From CAG-533 sp964589375 (GTDB lineage: Bacteria; Bacillota_I; Bacilli_A; RF39; UBA660), in assembly GCA_964589375.1 (NCBI GenBank), contig CAZPSA010000022.1, forward strand, positions 1 to 16,960: a stretch of 16,960 nt of DNA, in the 5' to 3' direction. Position numbers and translations under genes: made by a program. Below are positions 7,338 through 14,758 of the stretch, piece after piece. How positions within the stretch are numbered: position 1 is the stretch's first letter; each line of letters opens with the position of its first letter. The notes under the pieces are model-generated. The model did not search any database and was not told the origin of the DNA. It saw nothing but the letters and a program-made list of their open reading frames with translations.

Positions 7338-7369
7338 TTGCACTAAAACCTTCTTTATTGTAATATTAT
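7338..7369 (+). promoter_or_regulatory. Probable promoter of the mraZ operon
   Basis: The AT-rich TGTAATATTAT at 7359-7369 must contain the -10: either TATTAT at 7364-7369 or AATATT at 7362-7367 with an upstream TG. TTGCAC at 7338-7343 is a possible -35. The exact pair is not certain, but no other promoter-like sequence lies between the ylxM terminator and mraZ. Confidence 0.45.
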
Positions 7370-7401
7370 GGTAGACAGTGGCATGATGTGGAAGAAAGTG
7401 G
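7369..7401 (+). promoter_or_regulatory. MraZ operator: four TGG boxes at 10-bp spacing
   Basis: TGG occurs at 7369, 7379, 7389 and 7399, exactly one helical turn apart. The last three are extended to GTGG (7378, 7388, 7398). MraZ proteins are known to bind short G-rich direct repeats (TGGGN in E. coli, AAAGTG-type in mollicutes) spaced about 10 bp apart in front of their own gene, and the third GTGG here is AAAGTGG. The array overlaps the -10 edge, the start point and the mraZ ribosome site, so binding should repress. That is inference. Confidence 0.75.
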
Positions 7402-7410
7402 GGGGGAATT

Positions 7411-7854
7411 ATGTTAATGGGTGAATATCATCATAATATTGATGATAAAGGTAGACTTATTATTCCTTCAAAGTTTCGAGTTGAACTAGGGGATAAATTT
7501 ATTGTTACAAGAGGACTTGAAAAATGTTTATTTGTTTATTCTTTGGAAGAATGGAATAAGATTGTTAAACGTTTAAAAGCCTTACCTTTTACTAGCAAAG
7601 ATGCCCGTAATTTTTCTCGCTTCTTTCTATCAGGAGCTGCAGAATGTGAGTTCGACAAACAAGGTCGAATAAACATTACCTCCCCATTGGTTAGTTACGC
7701 CAATTTAACTACTAAGTGTGTTATAGTTGGCGTAAATGACCGATTAGAAATATGGGCTGAGGAATTATGGAACAATTTCTTTGATGAAAACAGCGATAAT
7801 TTAGCCGAAATGGCAGAACATTTATTTGAAAGTGAACCTTATGAAACATTATAG
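7411..7854 (+). CDS. mraZ: Transcriptional regulator MraZ
   Basis: AbrB/SpoVT-fold DNA-binding protein that forms a ring and regulates the dcw operon it heads. The 147 residues carry the two tandem repeats. The first is GEYHHNIDDKGRLIIPSKFR near the N-terminus. The second is around CEFDKQGRINI near residue 84. Each has the diagnostic DxxGR signature. The start MLMGEYHHNID matches the family. The ribosome site is a run of seven G (7400-7406), which is also part of the operator, so repressor and ribosome sites overlap. It is the first gene of the mraZ-rsmH-ftsL-ftsI operon. The start of rsmH lies 14 nt inside its 3' end. Confidence 0.95.
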   Translation: MLMGEYHHNIDDKGRLIIPSKFRVELGDKFIVTRGLEKCLFVYSLEEWNKIVKRLKALPFTSKDARNFSRFFLSGAAECEFDKQGRINITSPLVSYANLTTKCVIVGVNDRLEIWAEELWNNFFDENSDNLAEMAEHLFESEPYETL

Positions 7855-8764
7855 TGTATTAAAGAATGAACTTATTGAAGGATTAAATATTAATCCTGAT
7901 GGAATATATGTTGACTGTACTTTAGGTTATGCTGGAGATTCAAAAGAAATATTGAAGCGATTAAGAAGGGGTTTCCTATTCGCCTTTGACCAAGACGAAG
8001 ATGCTATTCGTTTTAGTCAAAATGAGTTATCAAAAGTTAGCGATAACTTTAAAATAATTTATGCTAATTTTAAAGATTTGCAAGAAAAACTACAAGCTGA
8101 AAATGTTACTTTAGTTGATGGTATTATTTATGATTTAGGTTTATCTAGTCCCCAAATTGATGAAAGTACTAGGGGATTTTCCTTTATGAATGATGCACCT
8201 TTAGATATGCGAATGGATAAGAATAATAAAATAGATGCTAAAACTGTTGTAAATACTTACTCAGAGGCTAAATTAATTGATATTTTCTTTAAATATGGTG
8301 AAGAAAAGTTCTCAAAAAGCATTGCTCACAACATCGTGCAAGCAAGAAATTCAAAAGAAATAGAGACAACTTTAGAATTAGTTCAAATAATTAAAAATAG
8401 TGTCCCGGCTAAATATTATTATAAGACACACCCAGAAAGACAGATTTTTCAAGCAATAAGAATTGAAGTTAACGATGAATTAAATGTTATTGAAAAATCT
8501 TTAAAAGATGCGATAATGTTATTAAAGCCCCATGGCAGAATTGGAGTTATAACTTTTCATTCATTAGAAGATAGAATAGTTAAACAAACATTTAAAAAAT
8601 TAAGCGAAACTCCAGATATTTATAAAGGATTACCGGAAATTCCTTTAGAACATAGACCTATAATAAGACTAGTAAATAAAAAACCAATATTACCTAGTCA
8701 AAGTGAAATAGATGAAAATAGTCGTAGTAAAAGTGCGAAATTAAGAATAATTGAAAGGATATGA
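7841..8764 (+). CDS. rsmH: 16S rRNA (cytosine-1402-N4)-methyltransferase RsmH (MraW)
   Basis: SAM-dependent enzyme that N4-methylates C1402 of 16S rRNA in the ribosomal P site. I chose ATG 7841 (MKHYSVLKNELIEGL), the usual start of the family, over an upstream TTG at 7826. The 307 residues carry DLGLSSPQID, RGFSF, DAPLDMRMD, RQIFQAIRIEVNDEL, GRIGVITFHSLEDRIVK and the terminal RSKSAKLRIIER. SAM motif I reads YVDCTLGYAGDS where the usual form is GGAGHS, so a Gly and a His are replaced by Tyr and Asp. It overlaps mraZ by 14 nt, a standard arrangement. It is the only gene here that ends in TGA. Confidence 0.95.
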   Translation: MKHYSVLKNELIEGLNINPDGIYVDCTLGYAGDSKEILKRLRRGFLFAFDQDEDAIRFSQNELSKVSDNFKIIYANFKDLQEKLQAENVTLVDGIIYDLGLSSPQIDESTRGFSFMNDAPLDMRMDKNNKIDAKTVVNTYSEAKLIDIFFKYGEEKFSKSIAHNIVQARNSKEIETTLELVQIIKNSVPAKYYYKTHPERQIFQAIRIEVNDELNVIEKSLKDAIMLLKPHGRIGVITFHSLEDRIVKQTFKKLSETPDIYKGLPEIPLEHRPIIRLVNKKPILPSQSEIDENSRSKSAKLRIIERI

Positions 8765-8770
8765 ATAAAA

Positions 8771-9061
8771 ATGGGAAAGACTAAAAGGAAAGTTAAAATG
8801 AGAAAAACTGATCGTTTAATGCTTTTTTTACTTATTTTATTATTAGTGTCTGCTCCCGTTTTAATTGTTTATTCTAAAAGTACCCTTTCTAAAAGTAACA
8901 TTGAAGTAGAACGCATTAAAAATAAGATTGAAAAGCAAGAAACAATAAATGAAAGCATCAGCATGAAAATTAACGAACTAGCTTCTTTATCTAATATTCA
9001 AGATATTGCTAAAGAATTTGGTTTAAGCTATCAAAATGAAAATATTGTTGTAGTTAAATAA
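8771..9061 (+). CDS. ftsL: FtsL-like division protein
   Basis: Small bitopic protein (96 residues) in the ftsL position between rsmH and ftsI. The N-terminus is very basic (KTKRKVKMRK). One membrane helix lies at about 16-34, then a short external coiled coil (NIEVERIKNKIEKQETINES) and a C-terminal IQDIAKEFGLSY segment, typical of FtsL/DivIC. It would pair with the FtsB/DivIC homologue and FtsQ to recruit and activate FtsI/FtsW. FtsL sequences are poorly conserved, so the call rests on topology, the IAKEFGL motif and position. AAAGGA lies 11 nt before the ATG. Confidence 0.85.
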   Translation: MGKTKRKVKMRKTDRLMLFLLILLLVSAPVLIVYSKSTLSKSNIEVERIKNKIEKQETINESISMKINELASLSNIQDIAKEFGLSYQNENIVVVK

Positions 9062-9071
9062 GGTGATTGTA

Positions 9072-11180
9072 TTGAAAAAAAGTAACAATTGTATGCAAAT
9101 AAATAATTTTATGATAGTAGCAGTTGCTGCTTTTTTTGCTTTAATAATTGTTAAGTTATTATATGTGGCAGTAAGTCCTAAAGTTGATGGTATTGATTTA
9201 AAAAGTTTTGCTTTATCTAGAACTACTACAACCAAGACAATTAATGCTAAAAGGGGTAGTATTTATGATGTATCAGGAGAAATACTAGCCCAAGATGTTA
9301 GATCCTATACCGTAGTAGCGTATTTATCTAGCTCTAGAACCACTGATCCTAGTAATCCCCATCATGTAGTAGATAAGAAAATGACAGCAGAGGCCCTTAG
9401 TCCCTTAATAAATATGAGTACAGAAAGTATCTTAAATCTTTTAAATCAAGAACTATACCAAGTAGAATTAGGCCCAGGAGGTCGAAATATCACGGAACTT
9501 CTCAAACAAAAAATTGAAGATTTAGATTTACCAGGGATCGATTTTATTAAAAGCACTAAAAGAGATTATCCGATGGGTGATTTTGCTTCATATTTAATAG
9601 GCTATGCAAAGAAAAATGATAATGATGAAATAGTTGGTGAACTAGGAATTGAAAGTAAATATGACGAAGAATTAAAAGGAACAAATGGTAAAACCACATA
9701 TCAAAAAGATGCTTACGGTTATAAAATTGCCAATACTCCTGAATTTACCGATGAAGCTAAAGACGGGTATGATATATATTTAACAATAGATTCTAATATT
9801 CAACTTTATGTTGAAAATGCGATTAGTGAATTTGAAAAAAATAATTTAGATTGGGTTACTATGACAATCGCGAATGCTAAAACGGGAGCAATTGTGGCAT
9901 CAAGTTCTAGTCCATCCTTTAATCCTAATATATTAAATATTAAAAATTATGAAAATCCTTTAACAAGTTATGTATACGAACCAGGTTCTACGATGAAAAT
10001 ATTCTCTTTTATGGCAGCAATTGAAGAAGGACTTTATAATGGTGACGAACTTTATGAGTCTGGTTCTATTCCGGTAGATAATTTTAAAATAAGTGATTGG
10101 AATACTAAAGGTTGGGGGAAAATTAGTTACAATACTGGTTTTACTTATTCATCAAATGTTGCGGCGGTTTTATTAGCTCAAAAATTAGGCAAAGATAAGC
10201 TTCTTTCTTATTATGAAAAGTTTGGTTTTGGTTCTAAAACTGGAATTGAGCTTTCAAATGAATATAATGGTAAGTTAGACTTTTATTATGATAGTGAGCT
10301 CGCAAGTGCATCTTTTGGTCAAGGTATTACAACGACACCCGTTCAAAATATTGGTGCCCTTACTTCAATTACTAATGATGGTATTGTTTTAAAACCTTAT
10401 ATTGTAAGTAAAATTGTTGATCCTACTACTAAAGAAGTTGTTTATGAGGGCAAAAGAACTGAAGTTGGCAGAGCAGTTAGTACTGAAACTGTCGAAAAAA
10501 TGATTGAACTTATGGATATGACAGTTAACGGTGATGATAACATGGCAACTGGTAAAAAATATCAAACTAGTGCCGTAAGATTAATCGGCAAGACTGGTAC
10601 TGCTCAGTACGCCAATTCTAGTGGGAAATATGCTAGTGGTCAATATGAAAATATTAAATCATTTGCCGGTATTTTTCCTAAGGAAGATCCTGAATATATC
10701 ATTTATCTATCCGTAAAAAAATATCAAGGAACTAGTGCTTCAATGGGTAAAATTGTTAAAGATGTAGTTGAAGCAGTTGCCAAATACAAAGATTTATCAA
10801 GTAAGGAATCTAATACTGATAATAATAAAATCATCACTATTGAAAACTATTTAAATGAAGAAACTAGTGCAATAAAAGAAAAAATCACAAATCTTAGTTT
10901 AACTCCCATAATAATTGGTGATGGTAATAAAGTAATTGGTCAATATCCTTTTAATAAAACAAAAGTATTGGCAGGTAGTAAAGTATTTATTAATACTAAT
11001 GGAAGTAATTTAATTATGCCAGATGTAAATGGTTGGAGTAGTAGTGAATTTATTTCCTTTGCTAATTTAGCTGGTTTGACTTATAATATAACTGGATATG
11101 GAAAAGTTAAAAGCACTTCAGTAAGTGCGGGAGATGTTATTGATAAATCATCTTTAATTGAGGTAGTTTTGGAGGAATAA
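9072..11180 (+). CDS. ftsI: Septal penicillin-binding protein (FtsI/PBP2B type) with PASTA domains
   Basis: Class B PBP, a transpeptidase that cross-links septal peptidoglycan. I start it at TTG 9072 because AAGGTGA at 9060-9066 overlaps the alternative GTG at 9063, giving 702 residues. One membrane helix lies at about 10-33, then a dimerisation domain beginning at the conserved NAKRGSIYDVSGEILA. The transpeptidase domain has EPGSTMK (nucleophile S306, K309), SSN at 360-362 and KTGTAQ at 507. All active-site motifs are intact. The C-terminus holds two PASTA-like segments (about 605-645 and 647-702), as in PBP2x/PBP2B/SpoVD. The ftsL stop is 10 nt upstream. The next gene starts directly after the stop. 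No ftsW is in the window. Confidence 0.95.
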   Translation: MKKSNNCMQINNFMIVAVAAFFALIIVKLLYVAVSPKVDGIDLKSFALSRTTTTKTINAKRGSIYDVSGEILAQDVRSYTVVAYLSSSRTTDPSNPHHVVDKKMTAEALSPLINMSTESILNLLNQELYQVELGPGGRNITELLKQKIEDLDLPGIDFIKSTKRDYPMGDFASYLIGYAKKNDNDEIVGELGIESKYDEELKGTNGKTTYQKDAYGYKIANTPEFTDEAKDGYDIYLTIDSNIQLYVENAISEFEKNNLDWVTMTIANAKTGAIVASSSSPSFNPNILNIKNYENPLTSYVYEPGSTMKIFSFMAAIEEGLYNGDELYESGSIPVDNFKISDWNTKGWGKISYNTGFTYSSNVAAVLLAQKLGKDKLLSYYEKFGFGSKTGIELSNEYNGKLDFYYDSELASASFGQGITTTPVQNIGALTSITNDGIVLKPYIVSKIVDPTTKEVVYEGKRTEVGRAVSTETVEKMIELMDMTVNGDDNMATGKKYQTSAVRLIGKTGTAQYANSSGKYASGQYENIKSFAGIFPKEDPEYIIYLSVKKYQGTSASMGKIVKDVVEAVAKYKDLSSKESNTDNNKIITIENYLNEETSAIKEKITNLSLTPIIIGDGNKVIGQYPFNKTKVLAGSKVFINTNGSNLIMPDVNGWSSSEFISFANLAGLTYNITGYGKVKSTSVSAGDVIDKSSLIEVVLEE

Positions 11181-11696
11181 ATGAAAAAGAAAATAAAAAA
11201 ATTTTTAAAATCTTATCAACCGATATTAATCCTTTTAATAATTTTAGTTATAACTTTAATTATTTATATTAATGGTATTTTAAATAAGCATGCAACATAT
11301 GTTTTTAGTGCTCTAGATGATTACGTGAGTATATATAATGGGGTAATTAATTTAGATTATGATATGAATGTTTTTACTGGAAGTAATGTAAAGTATATGC
11401 AAAAAGATGAGGTGGTTACATCATATCGAATTGGCTACTATGTTAAAGTAAATGATAATTTAAAAGAATTAATTGTGGTAAGTGATAATGATGAAGATGG
11501 TTTTTCGCTAAAAAGTGTTATTGAAAGCTCTACTAATTATAATTTTACAACTTTACCAAACAATGATATGTTTTTAAATAAAGAAAAGACTAAGGCTTTA
11601 AATGAGGGAATATACTTTATTATTGAAGCAACAACGTTAGATAATAAAACAATATATAATGTTACAGATGTTTCTCTAGCAAAATTGTCAAAATAG
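11181..11696 (+). CDS. Unknown single-pass membrane protein following ftsI
   Basis: I do not recognise this 171-residue protein. Residues 1-13 are basic (KKKIKKFLKSYQ), about 14-33 are one hydrophobic helix, and the remaining 135 or so residues should lie outside. The external part is Asn/Asp/Tyr-rich with no cysteine and no catalytic motif. It contains VTSYRIGYYVKVNDNLKELI and ends in VTDVSLAKLSK. GGAGGA at 11171-11176 sits inside the end of ftsI, and the ATG directly abuts the ftsI stop, so the two are co-translated. In related genomes mraY or murD often occupy this place. Position and topology suggest a role linked to the septal PBP, as inference only. Confidence 0.85.
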   Translation: MKKKIKKFLKSYQPILILLIILVITLIIYINGILNKHATYVFSALDDYVSIYNGVINLDYDMNVFTGSNVKYMQKDEVVTSYRIGYYVKVNDNLKELIVVSDNDEDGFSLKSVIESSTNYNFTTLPNNDMFLNKEKTKALNEGIYFIIEATTLDNKTIYNVTDVSLAKLSK

Positions 11697-11738
11697 ATAT
11701 TCTATAATTGCTATTTAAAAAATAATTTGCTAGAATAT
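11697..11738. repeat. Inverted repeat between operon end and next promoter
   Basis: ATATTCTA at 11697-11704 is the exact reverse complement of TAGAATAT at 11731-11738. TATTT and AAATA (11712-11716, 11720-11724) form a smaller inner hairpin. There is no T-tract, so it is not a clear terminator. It overlaps the -10 of the downstream gene and could be a regulator site or a weak stop. Confidence 0.4.
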
Positions 11739-11741
11739 TAT
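11714..11741 (+). promoter_or_regulatory. Probable promoter of the acidic membrane protein gene
   Basis: TATTAT at 11736-11741 is a likely -10, with TTTAAA at 11714-11719 as a weak -35 after 16 nt. The ribosome site AAAGGTGAT follows at about 11750. Confidence 0.4.
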
Positions 11742-11761
11742 TAGGATAAAAAGGTGATTTT

Positions 11762-12769
11762 ATGAAAGACTTTGATAAATTTTTAGATTTTATTTTTACT
11801 GATAAAACTGCTTCGATGTATTTTTATATTGTACTTGGTGGTTTATCATTAATTTTTATTATCTTAATTATTATAACTTTAATGAAAATGAAAAAAGAAA
11901 AACAAGAATTAGAAAAAAATGCTTCTTCTAGTAAAATTGAATTAAAACCTTCAGAAAATAATAATCCTAGTGATAATGTACTTAAAGAAGCAGCTAATAA
12001 TGAAGATTTATCTAAAAAAGCTGAGGCTATAGTTGAACCAAAGGATAATGAAAAACCAAATGAAGCATTAGATTATGGTTCTGAAACGATGACACTTAAT
12101 AGTATTTTAATGGATAAAGAAGAAATAAAATTAGATGATAATGAAAATGAAGATACCGTCTATTTAGATAAAGATGAAGTAACCGTTAGTGATTATGATT
12201 TTACACTTTTAAATGATGAACCAGTAAAAGCGTCTTCTTCAGAAATAGCTAAACCTATAGATGATGAAGATTTAGGAAAAATCCTTAATGATGTTCAAAT
12301 AGATAATTTGCAAGAAGAAAAACCTTTAAAAGAAGAAGTAAAATTAGATACAGTTACTGATGACTTTCTAAATGATATATATAATACTGGGAGTTTAAAA
12401 GCTCAAGGTGAATTAGTTAATGCTAATGATGGCGAAAGCAAAAATGAAGATGTTGTTTTCCTAGAAGATTTAGTTTTAAAAAATGAACCAAAGTCAGAAA
12501 ATCCCTCGACAACTTTAACTGAAAATAAATCCTTAGAAGATAAAAAAGAAGAACAACCTAAAGAAACAAAAAGTTTTGTTTCTAATGAAGAATTAATGAA
12601 GAGATTAGCTAAACTAAGAACTATGCATAAAGAAGAAAATAAGGAAATAAATGAAACAGGAGCTATTGAGGAAGATCCTGAACTAGAAAGTATTATGAAA
12701 ACAGTGGGATTAGAAGATACAATGGTTATTCCAAATATTAAAAGTGAAAAACAAATATTAGGAAAATAG
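11762..12769 (+). CDS. Acidic membrane-anchored protein with ZipA/EzrA-like topology, unknown function
   Basis: I do not recognise this 335-residue protein. The N-terminus is short and acidic. One membrane helix at about 20-40 is followed by MKMKKEKQ, so the positive-inside rule places the N-terminus outside and about 290 residues in the cytoplasm, the topology of ZipA and EzrA. The cytoplasmic part is very rich in Glu, Asp, Lys and Asn with almost no aromatic core, so it is probably disordered. A degenerate repeat, NEDTVYLDK and NEDVVFLED, each followed by an LLNDEP- or LKNEP-like segment, stands out. The C-terminus has a possible helix (EELMKRLAKLRTMHKEENK) and a hydrophobic tail (DTMVIPNIKSEKQILGK). 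It has its own promoter and terminator between ftsI and parE. A division-scaffold role is inference. Confidence 0.85.
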   Translation: MKDFDKFLDFIFTDKTASMYFYIVLGGLSLIFIILIIITLMKMKKEKQELEKNASSSKIELKPSENNNPSDNVLKEAANNEDLSKKAEAIVEPKDNEKPNEALDYGSETMTLNSILMDKEEIKLDDNENEDTVYLDKDEVTVSDYDFTLLNDEPVKASSSEIAKPIDDEDLGKILNDVQIDNLQEEKPLKEEVKLDTVTDDFLNDIYNTGSLKAQGELVNANDGESKNEDVVFLEDLVLKNEPKSENPSTTLTENKSLEDKKEEQPKETKSFVSNEELMKRLAKLRTMHKEENKEINETGAIEEDPELESIMKTVGLEDTMVIPNIKSEKQILGK

Positions 12770-12777
12770 TAAGTAGT

Positions 12778-12805
12778 AAAGGGCAATTTGGTTTGCCTTT
12801 TTTTT
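12778..12805 (+). terminator. Rho-independent terminator before parE
   Basis: AAAGGGCAA (12778-12786) pairs with TTGCCTTTT (12793-12801), a 9-bp stem with one G-U and loop TTTGGT, within a run of eight T from 12798. Confidence 0.8.
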
Positions 12806-12821
12806 GACTTTTTGATATATT
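12793..12821 (+). promoter_or_regulatory. Probable promoter of parE, overlapping the upstream terminator
   Basis: TTGCCT at 12793-12798 and TATATT at 12816-12821 are separated by exactly 17 nt. The -35 lies in the descending arm of the preceding terminator. The start near 12828 would give an extremely short leader that cuts into the ribosome site AAGGTGAT, so the call is tentative. Confidence 0.45.
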
Positions 12822-12835
12822 AGTTAAGGTGATAC

Positions 12836-14752
12836 ATGATGACAAAATATGATGAAAGTTCTATTACTATATTAGAAGGATTAGATGCGGTTAGAAAAAG
12901 ACCTGGTATGTATATTGGTTCAACTGATAAAAGAGGTATGCATCATCTAGTATGGGAAATAATAGATAATTCTGTAGACGAAATAATTAACGGTTATGGT
13001 AACAAAATAACAATAAAGATAAATAAAGATGGTAGCATCACTATCGCAGATAATGGGCGTGGAGTTCCAACTGGAATGCATAAAAGCGGGAAAAGTACAC
13101 CTGAGGTTATTTATACAATTTTACATGCAGGTGGCAAATTTGAAACAGCTGGTTATAAAGTATCGGGGGGGCTTCATGGAGTAGGTGCTTCAGTTGTAAA
13201 TGCTTTAAGTGAAGCTATGGAAGTTACAATTTTAAGAGATGGCGCTATTCATCAAATTAAATTCTGTGATGGCGGAAAAGTATTAAGTCCCCTAAAAAAG
13301 ATTGGAACAACCAATAAAACTGGAACTATTGTAACATTTTTACCTGATAGAGAAATATTTAAAAATCTTAATTTTAGTTATACGACAATTTGTGAAAGAA
13401 TGCAAGAAAGCGCTTTTTTACTTAAAAGTCTTACTTGTGAAATAGAAGATGTCGAAGATAATAAGAAGTGTGTTTATCATTATGACAATGGTCTTATTTC
13501 TTTTGTTGAATATATAAATGAAGATAAAGGCGTATTACATAAAGTAGTACCAATTCATGGCGTGAAAAACGGAATAGAAGTAGATATTGCCCTTCAGTAT
13601 ACTAACTCTTATAATGAAAATATCATCTCTTTCGTTAATAATGTTAAAACCGTAGATGGTGGTTCTCATGAAGTTGGTTTTAAAACTGGTATTACTAAAG
13701 CATTTAATGATTATGCGCGAAATAATAATTTAATTAAAGCCAAAGATGCTAACTTTGAAGGCACAGATGTTAGAGAAGGTTTAACCGCAGTTATTAATTT
13801 AAAAATTCCCGAAAATCTTTTGCAATTTGAGGGTCAAACTAAAGGTAAATTAGGAACTCCTGAAGCAAGACCAGTAGTTGAAAGTATTGTTTATGATGCG
13901 TTAAAGTATTATTTGGAAGAAAATCGTGAAGTTTCAGTCGCAATTATCGAAAAAATGAATAAAAGTAAGATTGCTAGGGAAGCTGCCAGAAAGGCTAGAG
14001 AAGAAGCTAGAAACGGGAAAAATAAGAAAAACGAAGCCAAAAGTTTAAGTGGAAAGTTAACTCCTGCTCAAAGCCGCAATCCGAAAATTAATGAACTATT
14101 TATTGTTGAAGGACAATCAGCCGGCGGTTCAGCTAAAAATGGTCGCGATCGTAAATTTCAAGCGATACTACCTTTACGTGGTAAGGTTATAAATACTGAG
14201 AAAGCTTCTGAAGCTGATATATTTAAAAATGAAGAAATTAATACATTAATTCACTGTATTGGGGCAGGTTATGGTGCTGAGTTTGAAGTAAAAGATATCA
14301 ATTATGATAAAGTTATAATTATGACCGATGCTGATGATGATGGAGCTCACATTCAGTGCTTACTTCTTACTTTCTTTTATCGATTTATGAGACCTTTAAT
14401 AGAAGAGGGGCATTTGTATATTGCCATGCCACCTTTATATAAAATAGATTATGGCAAGACCCATGAATACTGTTGGACTAATGAAGAACTAAACGAAATT
14501 ATTAAAGGAAAGACAAATTATAAATTACAAAGATACAAAGGTTTAGGTGAAATGGATCCTAAACCATTATGGGAAACCACAATGGATCCGGAAAATCGAA
14601 ATTTAATTAAAGTTTCAATCAATGATGCTGCTTTAGCGGAAAAAAGAGTTAGTGTTTTAATGGGTGATGTTGTTGAGCCAAGAAAAGAATGGATAAACGA
14701 AAACGTTGAATTTTCCTTAGAAGATGATTATAAAATTGAAACAAAAAAATAG
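12836..14752 (+). CDS. parE: DNA topoisomerase IV subunit B (ParE)
   Basis: ATPase subunit of topoisomerase IV, which decatenates daughter chromosomes. The 638 residues show the GHKL ATPase (EIIDNSVDE, DNGRGVP, GGLHGVGASVVNAL), the transducer lysine loop (QTKGKLG), and the TOPRIM domain with DADDDG (D498, D500). ParE rather than GyrB is indicated by SGKLTPAQSRNPKINELF, GRDRKFQAILPLRGKVIN and IFKNEEINTLIHCIGAG. The motif usually written EGDSAGGSA reads EGQSAGGSA: Q427 replaces the Asp where quinolone-resistance changes are known in GyrB/ParE, while the catalytic E425 is kept. ATG 12839 is an alternative start, 7 nt from AAGGTG. parC, its usual downstream partner, is absent. def lies convergently 7 nt from stop to stop. 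Confidence 0.95.
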   Translation: MMTKYDESSITILEGLDAVRKRPGMYIGSTDKRGMHHLVWEIIDNSVDEIINGYGNKITIKINKDGSITIADNGRGVPTGMHKSGKSTPEVIYTILHAGGKFETAGYKVSGGLHGVGASVVNALSEAMEVTILRDGAIHQIKFCDGGKVLSPLKKIGTTNKTGTIVTFLPDREIFKNLNFSYTTICERMQESAFLLKSLTCEIEDVEDNKKCVYHYDNGLISFVEYINEDKGVLHKVVPIHGVKNGIEVDIALQYTNSYNENIISFVNNVKTVDGGSHEVGFKTGITKAFNDYARNNNLIKAKDANFEGTDVREGLTAVINLKIPENLLQFEGQTKGKLGTPEARPVVESIVYDALKYYLEENREVSVAIIEKMNKSKIAREAARKAREEARNGKNKKNEAKSLSGKLTPAQSRNPKINELFIVEGQSAGGSAKNGRDRKFQAILPLRGKVINTEKASEADIFKNEEINTLIHCIGAGYGAEFEVKDINYDKVIIMTDADDDGAHIQCLLLTFFYRFMRPLIEEGHLYIAMPPLYKIDYGKTHEYCWTNEELNEIIKGKTNYKLQRYKGLGEMDPKPLWETTMDPENRNLIKVSINDAALAEKRVSVLMGDVVEPRKEWINENVEFSLEDDYKIETKK

Positions 14753-14758
14753 GAAGAA

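Noticed and set aside
7826..7840. TTG start giving RsmH five extra residues
   Set aside because: The ATG at 7841 gives the family-typical MKHYSVL start, and the extension is not conserved-looking.
12403..12786. 127-codon open frame on the minus strand
   Set aside because: It is antisense to the acidic protein, rich in Ser/Leu/Phe as expected from complementing Glu/Lys/Asn codons, and lacks support.
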